Counted from the stretch's first letter, positions 40,128 through 48,939 are shown. The stretch: 64,000 bases of DNA from Bradyrhizobium sp. ORS 278 (GCF_000026145.1 NC_009445.1:4960001-5024000); one strand, 5' to 3'. Translations and numbers: made by a program. The notes: a model not told the origin generated them from the sequence alone.

Positions 40128-41402
40128 ATGACGGAGTTGTTTGTCGGCATCGACTTGGGCACCAGCGGCGTGCGCGCCTGCGCCGTCGATCCCAGCGGCA
40201 CGCTGCGTGGTGCGGCGGCCGTGCCGCTGCCGGCGCCGCGTCAAGATGGCGCAGCGATCGAGCAGGATCCCGAGCTGTGGTGGCAGGCGACGACCGCGGC
40301 TCTCGTCGAGCTCGGCACACGCGTCGATCTGCAGGGCGTGACGCGCATCGCTGTCGACGGCACCTCCGGCACGCTGCTGCTGATCGATGCGGACGGACGG
40401 CCCTGCTCGCCTGGCCTGATGTACAACGACGCGCGGGCCGTCGGCGAAGCCAGACGCATTGCGGCGGTCGCGCCGCCCGAGAGCGGCGCGCATGGCGCGA
40501 GCAGCGCGCTCGCCAAGCTGTTGCATCTTCTCACCGCGGGCAGCGCCGCGCGCCGCGCCGTGCACCAGGCCGACTGGATTGCCGGACGCCTCGCCGGCCG
40601 GCACGGCATCAGCGACGAGAACAACGCGCTCAAGCTCGGCTACGATCCAGTGCAGCGCCGCTGGCCGGACTGGCTCGCTCAGCTCGGCATCGCGCCGGAG
40701 CTGCTGCCGAGCATTCTGGCGCCCGGCACACCGTTCGCCGACATCGATCCGTCGACGGCGCGCGCGCTCGGACTCTCCTCATCGGCGCGCGTCGTCGCCG
40801 GCACCACCGACGGCGTCGCCGCCTTCATCGCCACCGGCGCCGACATGCCGGGCGATGCGGTGACCTCGCTCGGCACCACGCTCGTGGTCAAGCTGATCGC
40901 CACCCAACCGATCTTCGCCGCCGCCCAGGGCGTCTACTCGCACCGGCTCGGCGACAAATGGCTCGCCGGCGGCGCATCGAATTCCGGCGGCGCCGCGCTG
41001 CTGTCGCATTTCTCGGCCGCCGATATGGACCTGATGACACCGCTGCTGCGCCCCGATGACCCGACCGGGCTCGACTACTATCCGCTGCCCAAGCCGGGCG
41101 AGCGCTTTCCGATCGCCGATCCCGCGCTCGCGCCGCGGATCACGCCGCGGCCCGTCGAGGATCACCGCTTCTTCCAGGCCCTGCTCGAAGGCATCGGCCG
41201 TGTCGAGGCGCTCGCCTATCAGCGGCTGCAGGCGCTCGGCGCCCCGGCGCTGCGGCGGGTGATCAGCATCGGCGGCGGCGCGAAGAACGCGGCATGGACG
41301 CGGATACGCGAGCGCATCATCGGTGCGCCGGTCAGCGTCGCGGCGCAGACCGAGGCGAGCTACGGCACGGCGCTGCTGGCACTGCAGGGACCGCCGCAAT
41401 GA
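40128..41402 (+). CDS. Short FGGY-family carbohydrate kinase (D-ribulose-kinase-like)
   Basis: The 424-residue protein has GIDLGTSGVRACAVDPSG, VDGTSGTLLLIDADGRP, MYNDARA and a GTTDGVAAFIATGA phosphate loop. It is about 80-100 residues shorter than ordinary xylulokinases. The short form resembles the plant and cyanobacterial XK1-type kinases, which I recall acting on D-ribulose. GAGG precedes the ATG, and the end overlaps the HAD gene by 4 bases (ATGA). It would phosphorylate a ketose released by polyol oxidation. The family is firm; the substrate is inferred. Confidence 0.88.
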   Translation: MTELFVGIDLGTSGVRACAVDPSGTLRGAAAVPLPAPRQDGAAIEQDPELWWQATTAALVELGTRVDLQGVTRIAVDGTSGTLLLIDADGRPCSPGLMYNDARAVGEARRIAAVAPPESGAHGASSALAKLLHLLTAGSAARRAVHQADWIAGRLAGRHGISDENNALKLGYDPVQRRWPDWLAQLGIAPELLPSILAPGTPFADIDPSTARALGLSSSARVVAGTTDGVAAFIATGADMPGDAVTSLGTTLVVKLIATQPIFAAAQGVYSHRLGDKWLAGGASNSGGAALLSHFSAADMDLMTPLLRPDDPTGLDYYPLPKPGERFPIADPALAPRITPRPVEDHRFFQALLEGIGRVEALAYQRLQALGAPALRRVISIGGGAKNAAWTRIRERIIGAPVSVAAQTEASYGTALLALQGPPQ

Positions 41403-42268
41403 CTGCTGCCGCGTGTGAGATCAGCGGCCTCGCCGCGATCGCCGACCGTTTCGATCACGTGCTGCTCGACCAATGGGGCACGCTGCATGACGGCCGCACG
41501 GTGTTTCCCCCCGCGCATGACTGCGTGACGAAACTGCGCGAGGCCGGCAAGCACGTCCTGGTGCTGTCTAACTCCGGCAAGCGCGCCGCGCCCAATGCGG
41601 AACGTCTCGCGCGGCTCGGCCTGCCGCGCGCGGCCTATGACGGCATCCTCACCTCCGGCGAAGTGACCTGGGCGGGCCTGCGCGGGCGTACGCGCGCGCC
41701 CTTCACCGATTGCGGCCATGCCTGCTTCCTGATCACCAGAGGCGGCGACTGCTCGCTGATCGATGGTCTCGACCTCGTCATCGTGAACGATACGCGCGAT
41801 GCCGATTTCATCCTGCTCGGCGGCCTCGACGACGATCAGGCCGAGCCCGACCTCTGGCGCGATCGATTCGCGCAGGCCGCGGCGCGGCAGGTGCCGATGA
41901 TCTGCGCCAATCCCGACCTGATGATGTTCGGCGCAAGCGGCCTCGTTCCGGCGCCCGGGACGCTCGCGCGCGCGTATGAATGGCTGGGCGGCGCCGTGAC
42001 CTTCATCGGCAAGCCATATCAGCCGATCTTCGCGGCCGCGCTGGAGCAGCTCGGTCATCCGGACCCGCACCGCGTGCTGATGATCGGCGATTCGCTGGAC
42101 CACGATGTCGCCGGCGCTCGCGCCATGGGGATGCAGACATTGCTGCTCGCCGACGGCGTGCATCGCACGACGCTCGCCGGCGCGCCGGATCTCGCCGCCG
42201 CGACGCGCAAGCTCGCGGCTTCCGCGAGCCGCATGCCGACGTGGACGATGCAGCAGCTGGCCTGGTGA
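41399..42268 (+). CDS. HAD-superfamily class IIA phosphatase (TIGR01459-like)
   Basis: The 289-residue protein has HAD motif I as LLDQWGTLHDG (first Asp replaced by the DxW form seen in this branch), motif II VLSNSGKR, and motifs III/IV KPYQPIF and IGDSLDHDVAGARAMGM. Class IIA HAD enzymes dephosphorylate sugar and polyol phosphates. It starts within an ATGA overlap with the short FGGY kinase and is followed 15 bases later by an aldolase. It may remove dead-end phosphates made by the kinases. Confidence 0.87.
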   Translation: MTAAACEISGLAAIADRFDHVLLDQWGTLHDGRTVFPPAHDCVTKLREAGKHVLVLSNSGKRAAPNAERLARLGLPRAAYDGILTSGEVTWAGLRGRTRAPFTDCGHACFLITRGGDCSLIDGLDLVIVNDTRDADFILLGGLDDDQAEPDLWRDRFAQAAARQVPMICANPDLMMFGASGLVPAPGTLARAYEWLGGAVTFIGKPYQPIFAAALEQLGHPDPHRVLMIGDSLDHDVAGARAMGMQTLLLADGVHRTTLAGAPDLAAATRKLAASASRMPTWTMQQLAW

Positions 42269-42283
42269 CCGAGGAGACGAGAG

Positions 42284-43309
42284 ATGCGCGAGCCCGGAGA
42301 CCTGCAAGCCCTGCGCGCGATGTCGGCGCGCGTCGGCCGCAACATGCTGCTGGTGCAGGGCGCCGGCGGTAACTCGTCGGTCAAGCAGGACGACGTGCTG
42401 TGGGTGAAGGCCTCCGGCACCTGGCTGTCGGACGCGACCGAGAAGAACATCTTCGTGCCGGTGCTGCTGAGCGCCGCGCGCGCGGCGCTCGCACGCGATG
42501 ACGAGCGCATTCCCCTCGCCGCCCCCGGCCCGTTGCGCGCCTCCATCGAAACCTCGCTGCATGCGCTGCTGCCGCATCGCGTCGTGCTGCACGTCCACGC
42601 CGTTAACACCATCGCCTGGGCCGCGCGCCGCGACGCGCGCGAGGAGTTGGCGAGGCGGCTCGACGGCCTCGCCTGGCGCCACCTCGATTACTTTCATCCC
42701 GGCCTGCCGCTGGCGCGCGCGGTGAGCGCCGTCGTCGCCCAGGCGCGGGTCGACGTGCTGATCCTCGGCAATCACGGCCTCGTCGTCGGCGCCGACAATT
42801 GCGACGCGGCCGAGGCGCTGGTTCACGATGTGGAACGGCGGCTGGCGCTGCCGCCGCGCGCGGCACCTGTCGCCGATGAGGCCGCCTTGGCGCGTCTGTG
42901 CGCCGGCACGCCCTATCGTCTGCCGCAAGACGCCGCGAGCCACGGCACCGCGACCGATCCGTTCAGCCGCGCCGTCGCCACCGGCGGCTCGCTCTATCCG
43001 GACCATGTCGTGTTCCTCGGCCCGGGCCTGCCGACGATCGACGGCGCCGAGGGCCTGGCGACGCTGCTCGCGCGCACGCAAGCGAGCGGCCTGCCCGCCC
43101 CTGTCGCCGCGCTCGTGCCGGGGCTCGGCGCCATCATCCGCAGCGACGCCAGTGCCGGCGCCGAGGCGATGCTGAGCTGTCTCGCGCTGGTGACCAGCCG
43201 CCTGCCGCTGTTGGCCGAGATCGGCTATCTCTCGTCGCAGCACGAGCAGATGCTGCTGAATTGGGACGCTGAGCGCTACCGGCAGCAATTGACCGCGAGC
43301 CGCCAGTAG
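42284..43309 (+). CDS. Class II aldolase-family protein, RhaD-like N-terminal domain
   Basis: The 341-residue protein has the class II aldolase pattern: phosphate-loop region GAGGNSSVKQDDVLWVKASG, zinc His pair in VVLHVHAVNTIAW, and a third His in ILGNHGLVVG. The C-terminal 150 residues have a further domain common to the RhaD/short-chain dehydrogenase-like bifunctional proteins but without the dehydrogenase. GAGGAG precedes the ATG. It is the last gene of the plus-strand trio. It should cleave a ketose phosphate into DHAP and an aldehyde; the substrate is unknown. Confidence 0.86.
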   Translation: MREPGDLQALRAMSARVGRNMLLVQGAGGNSSVKQDDVLWVKASGTWLSDATEKNIFVPVLLSAARAALARDDERIPLAAPGPLRASIETSLHALLPHRVVLHVHAVNTIAWAARRDAREELARRLDGLAWRHLDYFHPGLPLARAVSAVVAQARVDVLILGNHGLVVGADNCDAAEALVHDVERRLALPPRAAPVADEAALARLCAGTPYRLPQDAASHGTATDPFSRAVATGGSLYPDHVVFLGPGLPTIDGAEGLATLLARTQASGLPAPVAALVPGLGAIIRSDASAGAEAMLSCLALVTSRLPLLAEIGYLSSQHEQMLLNWDAERYRQQLTASRQ

Positions 43310-43382
43310 CGCCAAGCCTACAGCTTGTGCGTTTCCTTCAAATAACGGTTGTCTCCGGTGGAGCTCTCATCGTCTCCCCCAG

Positions 43383-43483
43383 TGTCATGCTCCGCGAAGG
43401 CGGAGCATCCAGTACTCCGCGGCAGAGATGATCAATTGACATGTCACGGCGTACTGGATCGTCCGCCTTCGCGGACGATGACA
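43383..43483. repeat. Palindromic intergenic repeat element
   Basis: The 101-base inverted repeat begins TGTCATGCTCCGCGAAGGC and ends GCCTTCGCGGACGATGACA, with an inner CCAGTA/TACTGG pair. The element lies in the 220-base gap after the aldolase and before the convergent SnoaL-like gene. It resembles a dispersed repeat I recall from Bradyrhizobium. It can form a long hairpin and may act as a bidirectional terminator. Confidence 0.75.
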
Positions 43484-43529
43484 GCGGGGGCCGCATGGCC
43501 GAAGCGACCCGGAGCTTGCCGGCCAACCT

Positions 43530-43946
43530 CTACGCCGCGAGCGCGCCGAGCTGTTTCAGCATGCCCAGATTGTCGAGTTGCGCCCAGTGCTCGACCAGCA
43601 CGCCGTCACGGATCTTGAACAGGTCGAGCACCGCGACCCGGATCGGCTTGCCGGTCGGCGCCATCGCGCCGAACGGACCGGTGTGGGTGGCATGGATCAC
43701 CAGTCGCACCAGCACCTTGTCCTCCTCGGCGACGAGATCCAGGAGTTCCAGTTTCATGTCGGGGAACGCCGGCATCAGCGCATCATGCAGTTGCAGCACG
43801 CCCTCCGGCCCGCGCACCTCGAAGTCGAGGCCCGGATCGTGGCGGACGAAGGTTTTCGCCACATGCTTCTCCATCCACGCCGCATCGCGCGCGAGGAACG
43901 CCTTGAAGTAGTCCCGGCAGATCTGCTTGTTGGTCTCGGACATCAT
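43530..43946 (-). CDS. SnoaL-like ester-cyclase-family protein
   Basis: The 138-residue protein begins at the ATG at 43946 with AAGGGAG upstream (a second ATG follows directly). It has the SnoaL-like fold pattern TNKQICRDYFKAFLARDAAW, then HDALMPAFPDMKLELLDLVA, LVRLVIHATHTGPFG and DLFKIRDGVLVEHWAQ. Such proteins are NTF2-like cyclases or small-molecule-binding proteins. It is the last gene of the CoA-transferase/GST operon. The family call is good; the reaction is unknown. Confidence 0.84.
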   Translation of the reverse strand: MMSETNKQICRDYFKAFLARDAAWMEKHVAKTFVRHDPGLDFEVRGPEGVLQLHDALMPAFPDMKLELLDLVAEEDKVLVRLVIHATHTGPFGAMAPTGKPIRVAVLDLFKIRDGVLVEHWAQLDNLGMLKQLGALAA

Positions 43947-44018
43947 CTTGTTCTCCCTTGATCTTCGTTGGTCTTGCAGTTGTCGATTGTCCATCCCGCC
44001 GCGATGCGCGCCCCGGCG

Positions 44019-44945
44019 CTACGCCGCCACCACATCGAATCCGAGGCGCGGGAAATGAATGTGCAGGTCACCGGCGTCGTGATCCCTGCGATGGATGACG
44101 ATTTCGCTCGCATCCGCCGCCACCAGCGTGCCCGTCACGGGCACGCGCGCATTGTCATCGGGCGTCACCGTGACCTTCTGCCCCGCATAGAGTCCCGATG
44201 GATCTCCATTGGGAGGAAGATGACTCGGCGTCGTCGGATGCGCGGCCTTGGCGATGGAAAAGGCCTCGTCCGCGCTCATCGCCAAGGGTGCGCCGTGCCC
44301 GAGCGCGGCGATGCGGTCGTACCAGCCGATGAGCGGCGTGAGGCCGGCCAGCTTGTCGACCTCGCCGGGGCAATTCTTGCGCATCAAAAAAGTGGTCTGA
44401 TAGCAGGTCAGGTCGAGCGCGCTCGGCCTGTCGCCGAAGATGAAGGGACGGCCGTCGGCGAGCGCCGACTTCAGCCAGGCATATTGCGCGTGCAGGTGCT
44501 GCAGATGCAGCGGCAGGCTCGGCGCCATCGCTGTCTTGCTGATGTCGATGCCGAGATAGCCCTCCTTGCGATCCCGAATGAACTCGGCCGGAAACATGTC
44601 GCCAATGAAATGCGAGATCACGCCGATGGTGGGGATCCACATCGCGCGCTCCCAGGCAAACGACAGACCGCGCGCCAGCCCTTCGCTGCCGGACGGATAG
44701 AATGTCGGCTCGGGATGCAGCCGCTCCAGCGCCGGAAGGATGATGTTGGTGTCGCAATAGATGTCGGCGCCGACCTGCAGCACCGGGATGCGGCGGTAGC
44801 CGCCGGTCAGCGGCATCAGCAGCGGTCGCGGCGGCGCCGGCGGCGTGTCGACCGAGCGCCACGGCAGCTTCTTCAGCCCGAAGGCTGAGCGGATCTTCTC
44901 CGAGAACGTCGAAAGCTCGTAATGATGCAGAATCAGCTCGGCCAT
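44019..44945 (-). CDS. Glutathione S-transferase-family protein with C-terminal extra domain
   Basis: The 308-residue protein has an N-terminal thioredoxin-like GST domain (LILHHYELSTFSEKIRSAFG, then YRRIPVLQVGADIYCDTNII) and an all-helical C-terminal GST domain to about 245. Residues about 252-308 add a small predicted beta-rich domain (LYAGQKVTVTPDDNARVP) that GSTs normally lack. AAGGGAAG precedes the ATG at 44945. It lies 38 bases after the short-chain dehydrogenase. It may conjugate or isomerise an electrophilic intermediate with glutathione. The extra domain could bind ligand or mediate assembly. Confidence 0.85.
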   Translation of the reverse strand: MAELILHHYELSTFSEKIRSAFGLKKLPWRSVDTPPAPPRPLLMPLTGGYRRIPVLQVGADIYCDTNIILPALERLHPEPTFYPSGSEGLARGLSFAWERAMWIPTIGVISHFIGDMFPAEFIRDRKEGYLGIDISKTAMAPSLPLHLQHLHAQYAWLKSALADGRPFIFGDRPSALDLTCYQTTFLMRKNCPGEVDKLAGLTPLIGWYDRIAALGHGAPLAMSADEAFSIAKAAHPTTPSHLPPNGDPSGLYAGQKVTVTPDDNARVPVTGTLVAADASEIVIHRRDHDAGDLHIHFPRLGFDVVAA

Positions 44946-44983
44946 CTGGCGTCTTCCCTTCGTTGTTGTTGTCGTTGTGCGCG

Positions 44984-45742
44984 TCAATGCATGATGTGGC
45001 CGCCGTCGACGACGATGGTCTGTCCGGAGACAAAGCCGGCGAGGTCGGACAAGAGATACAGCGCCGTGCCGACGAGGTCGCCCGGCTTCTGCTCGCGCGA
45101 CAGCGCGCGCGCCTTCAGGAAGCTCTGTTGCCATTCGACAGGGCGGTTACGCGTCGCATCGGTGATCACGAAGCCGGGCGCGATGACGTTGACGCGCACG
45201 CCGTTCGGACCCATCTCCTTGGCGAGACCCTTGGTCATCGACAGCACCGCGCCCTTGGTGGCGACATAGTGCAGGTAGCCGGGCTGGCCGGCCACGGCGA
45301 CCACCGAGGCGATGTTGACGATGCTGCCCGATTGCTGTGCGCGCATGGCCGGCGCCACCGCCTTGCAGCAGTGCCACACACCCTTGACGTTGACCGCGAA
45401 GATGCGGTCCCACACCGCGGGATCGAGCTCATCGAACGGCGTCAGCTTGACCTCGCGGAAATACGCGGCATTGGTGATCAGCCCGTCGATGCGGCCGAAC
45501 GCCTTCATCGCCGCCGCCGCCATGTCGCGCACCGAGCCGTCATCGGCGACGTCGACCCGCACCGCCAGCGCGCGGCCGCCGGCACGCTCGACCAGCGCCA
45601 CCGTCTCATCGACGGCGTTCATGTCGGCAACGACGACATTGGCGCCGTGGGCCGCGCAGCCGGCCGCGAAAGCCTGGCCGATGCCGGTCGCAGCGCCGGT
45701 GATCACGATGGTGCGGCCGTCGAGCAGATTTGGCTGTATCAT
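44984..45742 (-). CDS. Short-chain dehydrogenase/reductase (classical SDR)
   Basis: The 252-residue protein has the NAD(P) motif TGAATGIGQAFA, NAAYFRE as the NNAG-equivalent, the catalytic Ser (IASVVAVAG) and YxxxK as YVATK, and a C-terminal SGQTIVVDGGHIMH. The ATG at 45742 is preceded by GGGAG; longer frames add unrelated sequence. Quinone, alcohol or hydroxyacyl substrates are typical. It sits between the two GST genes in the operon and is likely part of the same degradative path. Confidence 0.9.
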   Translation of the reverse strand: MIQPNLLDGRTIVITGAATGIGQAFAAGCAAHGANVVVADMNAVDETVALVERAGGRALAVRVDVADDGSVRDMAAAAMKAFGRIDGLITNAAYFREVKLTPFDELDPAVWDRIFAVNVKGVWHCCKAVAPAMRAQQSGSIVNIASVVAVAGQPGYLHYVATKGAVLSMTKGLAKEMGPNGVRVNVIAPGFVITDATRNRPVEWQQSFLKARALSREQKPGDLVGTALYLLSDLAGFVSGQTIVVDGGHIMH

Positions 45743-45753
45743 GGTTCTCTCCC

Positions 45754-46353
45754 TCAGACGTAAGGCAGCGTCGACATGAAAGCCGGTCGAGCCGCCGTGG
45801 CGTCGCGCAGCGCATCGAGCCTGGGTGTCGGCTCGCGCCAGGGCGCCTCCGGAAACCGCAACCGCACGTAGTCGATGGCGACCGCGGTGAGGATCACCGA
45901 GAGGTCCGGCGTGCCGCCGGCATAGACCGGCGGATCGGCCTCCAGCGCGCGGAAGCCGGTGATGATGGTGCGCCGCCGCTTCAGCCCGACTCGGGTTTCG
46001 CCCCAATGCGGATCCATCTGCATCACGCCGGTGATGATGTTGGCCATCGCGTCGATCACGCCCATCGCAAGGCCCGCGCGCGAGATGATGCGATCGAGAT
46101 CGCCATCGAGCAGCGAGGGCTTTTGCACCTTGCGCTCCAACCAGGTCACGATCAGCAGGCTCTCGGTCAGCGGGATGCCGGAGTCGAGCTCGAGCGTCGG
46201 GACCCGCGAGGCCGGATTGAGCTTGATCAGCCCAGCATCGTCGGCCCAGGGATTGACGACTTCAGTGCCGCCGAGATCGAACCCCTTCTCGGCGAGCGCG
46301 ATGCGCGCGATCCGCGCATAGGGGCTGGTGGTGTTGGTGAGAATGCGCATCAT
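45754..46353 (-). CDS. Glutathione S-transferase-family protein
   Basis: The 199-residue protein has an N-terminal GST fold with ILTNTTSPYARIARIALAEK (the SPYARI site typical of beta/zeta-like bacterial GSTs), the cis-Pro region ASRVPTLELD, and an ESLLIVTWLE glutathione-gamma-Glu motif. Two adjacent ATG codons can serve as start, with AGGAG close upstream. It follows the solute-binding gene by 6 bases and precedes the SDR gene by 11. It probably detoxifies or isomerises a pathway intermediate. Confidence 0.88.
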   Translation of the reverse strand: MMRILTNTTSPYARIARIALAEKGFDLGGTEVVNPWADDAGLIKLNPASRVPTLELDSGIPLTESLLIVTWLERKVQKPSLLDGDLDRIISRAGLAMGVIDAMANIITGVMQMDPHWGETRVGLKRRRTIITGFRALEADPPVYAGGTPDLSVILTAVAIDYVRLRFPEAPWREPTPRLDALRDATAARPAFMSTLPYV

Positions 46354-46359
46354 CGCTCC

Positions 46360-47568
46360 TTACTCCGACAGCAGCGACGGACAGCCACTCTTCTCGGCCG
46401 GCGTGAACAGGCTGGCGCCGGGGATCGTGGTGCGGATCTTGTAGAGATCGGCCGCCGGGTCCTTGGACTCCTTCGGCGTCTTCACTTCGGCGATCATCAG
46501 GTCCATCACGACGCGGCCGTTGGCCTGGATCCTGGCATTGGAGACCATCGGGCTGTCGATCGGGATTTCGCGGATGGTCTTGGCGATCGTCTTGGCGTCG
46601 TCCGTGCCGGCCTTCTGCACCGATCTCAGATAGTGCTGGGTCGCGACGTAGGCGAGCGCGTGCCCCATCGTCGGCACCTGCTTGTTGTTGCGGGCCATGA
46701 AGCGCTGCCCCCAGGCGCGCGAGGCGTCGTTCTGGTCCCAGTAGAACGCGACCGGGAATTTCATGCCCTGGGCGACGTCGAGGCCCATCGACACGACGTT
46801 GTTGGTGAACACCAGCATGGCCGCGAGCTTGTCGCCCATGCCGAATTCGCGCGCCTGCTTGATCGTGGTGACGAGATCGGGGCCGGCGTTGGCGAGCGCG
46901 ATGATGTCGGCGCCCGAGCCCTGCGCCTGCAGGATCTGCGAGGCCATGTCTGGCGAGTCGAGCGGATGCTTGGCCTCTCCCACCACGCTGCCGCCCGCCG
47001 CAGTCACGGCCTTCGAGGCATCCGAGGACAGGGACTTGCCGAACACGTAGTCGGCGGTGATGAAGAACCACTTCTTCGCGCCGGCATCGACGAGGCCCTT
47101 CGCGACCGCGTTCGACAGCGCGTCGGTGGACGGCGCCCATTGCGTGCCATAGGGCGAGCACTGATCCCCGGAGAAGTTGGAGGCATAGCCGCCGGTCACC
47201 AAGGTGGTGATGCCGCGCTGCTTGGCGATGGCCTGCGCCGCGAGACCCGCGGAGCTCGAGCCGCCGAGCACCAGCGCGCTCACGCCCTCCTGATCGATGT
47301 AGCGGCCGGCGAGCGAGGCGGCGATATCGGGCTTGTTCTGGTGGTTGGCCGAGAGCACCTCGACCTTGCGGCCCAGCACCTTGCCGCCAAAATCCTCCGC
47401 CGCCATCGTCGTGGCGAGCACGGTGTTCGGGCCGCCATTGCCCTGATAGATGCCGGTGAGGTCGTCGATCACCAGGATGCGGAAGGGCTTCTCGTCGGCG
47501 CGGGCCGGCGTGGCCAGCAGCAGCACGGCGGCCAGCGCGGTCACGCCGGCGGCAATGGATCGTCTCAT
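46360..47568 (-). CDS. Branched-chain-amino-acid-type solute-binding protein (orphan)
   Basis: The 402-residue protein starts at the ATG at 47568 with AGGAG upstream and has a signal peptide (MRRSIAAGVTALAAVLLLAT, cleavage near PARA-DEK). The mature part is Peripla_BP_6-like (FRILVIDDLTGIYQGNGGPN, FTNNVVSMGLDVAQGMKFPV). It should bind a ligand in the periplasm. No permease or ATPase genes accompany it in this operon, so it must use a transporter encoded elsewhere or act as a sensor. It lies between the CoA-transferase and GST genes. Confidence 0.9.
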   Translation of the reverse strand: MRRSIAAGVTALAAVLLLATPARADEKPFRILVIDDLTGIYQGNGGPNTVLATTMAAEDFGGKVLGRKVEVLSANHQNKPDIAASLAGRYIDQEGVSALVLGGSSSAGLAAQAIAKQRGITTLVTGGYASNFSGDQCSPYGTQWAPSTDALSNAVAKGLVDAGAKKWFFITADYVFGKSLSSDASKAVTAAGGSVVGEAKHPLDSPDMASQILQAQGSGADIIALANAGPDLVTTIKQAREFGMGDKLAAMLVFTNNVVSMGLDVAQGMKFPVAFYWDQNDASRAWGQRFMARNNKQVPTMGHALAYVATQHYLRSVQKAGTDDAKTIAKTIREIPIDSPMVSNARIQANGRVVMDLMIAEVKTPKESKDPAADLYKIRTTIPGASLFTPAEKSGCPSLLSE

Positions 47569-47608
47569 GACAGGTCTCCTCGGGCGTTGTTGGGTTGGTT
47601 CGGAACGA

Positions 47609-48763
47609 TCACTCGGCAGGCACTTTTCGATCGGCGAATTCGGCGCGGATGTCGGCGCTGTGCTCGCCGATATCGGGCACGCGGCCGAGCGCAGGCAGGA
47701 CGCCGTCGCGCAGGGCCGGCGGCGCGATGATCGAGGCCGCCCCGTGCGGCGTGTCGATGCCGACACGCCGCAAGGCGGGGTGATGCGCGAGTTCGGCGAC
47801 GCTATTGACGAAGCCATAGGCGGTGCCGGCCTCGCGCAGCTTTGCAGCCGCCTGATCCCTGGTCATCGTGGCGAACACCGACCCAACATGGCCGTCGACC
47901 TCGGCGCGGTTGGCGACGCGGGCATTGTTGGAAGTGTAGTGAGGGTGCTCCGGCAATTCCGGCTCGCTCATCACCACGCGGCAGAAATTGCGCCATTCGC
48001 GCTCGTTCTGGATCGAGATCAGCACCTGCGAGCCGTCCGACGTCGCGAACGCGCCGTAGGGACAGATCGACGGATGAGCGAGGCCCATGCGCGCGGGCGC
48101 CTGGCCGGTGCCCTCGAAATACAGCAGCGGTACGTTCATCCAATCGGCCATGCCGGCGAACAGGTCGGTTTCGATCGCGCTGCCCCTGCCCGTCTGTCCC
48201 CGCCCGATCAGCGCCTCGAGCACAGCGGCATGCGCGGCCATGCCACAGGCGATGTCGCACACGGACACGCCGACCCGGCCGGGCCCGGCAGGATGACCGG
48301 TGATGCCGGCGAGACCGCTCTCGGCCTGCACCAGCAGGTCATAGGCCTTCATGTCGGTATAGGCATTGCCTGCGCCATAGCCGGAGATATCGACCGTGAT
48401 CAGCCGCGGATGCTTTTCGCGCAGCGCCGCGGACCCGAAGCCGGCGCGCGCGGCGGCGCCCGGCGCGAGGTTCTGCACGACGACGTCGGCACGCGCGATG
48501 ATCCGATGCAGCAGCGCGGCATCGTCAGGGTTCTTGATGTCGGCGACGAGGCTCTGCTTGCCGCGATTGAGCCAGACGAAATAGCTCGACAGGCCGCCGA
48601 CCGCGGCATCATAGCCGCGCGCGAAGTCACCCTCCGGACGCTCGATCTTGATGACCCGCGCGCCGGCGTCCGCCAGCCGCGAGGTGCAATAGGGCGCGGC
48701 GACGGCCTGCTCGAACGCGACGACGAGAACGTCTTGCAAGGGTTTCTTGGGCGCAGATGTCAT
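47609..48763 (-). CDS. CaiB/BaiF-family CoA-transferase
   Basis: The 384-residue protein starts at MTSAPKKPLQDVLVVAFEQA. It carries the conserved Asp-containing region KAYDLLVQAESGLAGITGHP and the EAL/FAGMADWMN region of type III CoA-transferases. These move CoA between carboxylic acids without a covalent-anhydride Glu of type I. A longer in-frame start upstream lacks a ribosome-binding site. It is the first gene of the operon and lies next to the divergent LysR gene. It probably activates a carboxylic acid imported via the binding protein. Confidence 0.9.
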   Translation of the reverse strand: MTSAPKKPLQDVLVVAFEQAVAAPYCTSRLADAGARVIKIERPEGDFARGYDAAVGGLSSYFVWLNRGKQSLVADIKNPDDAALLHRIIARADVVVQNLAPGAAARAGFGSAALREKHPRLITVDISGYGAGNAYTDMKAYDLLVQAESGLAGITGHPAGPGRVGVSVCDIACGMAAHAAVLEALIGRGQTGRGSAIETDLFAGMADWMNVPLLYFEGTGQAPARMGLAHPSICPYGAFATSDGSQVLISIQNEREWRNFCRVVMSEPELPEHPHYTSNNARVANRAEVDGHVGSVFATMTRDQAAAKLREAGTAYGFVNSVAELAHHPALRRVGIDTPHGAASIIAPPALRDGVLPALGRVPDIGEHSADIRAEFADRKVPAE

Positions 48764-48926
48764 GGGCACGCTCACCGCATCGGGTGGACGGCATGCGGCA
48801 CCGCGCGGGGAAGGCCATGCCGCACCGCGACATGGCCCCGCCCCCCGCTTTGTGCGGCTTGGTCCGTCTCCTCCCGGACAGGTTGTTATGTGCCGCGGAC
48901 CCTGCCCCCGATCCGGACTTGCCGTC

Positions 48927-48939
48927 CAATATATAATTG
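48927..48939. promoter_or_regulatory. Candidate LysR-type binding site (CAAT-N5-ATTG)
   Basis: CAAT ATATA ATTG is an inverted repeat in an AT-rich patch about 165 bases upstream of the CoA-transferase start. LysR regulators usually bind such partial dyads (T-N11-A type) in the intergenic region shared with their target. The match is suggestive only. Confidence 0.4.
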
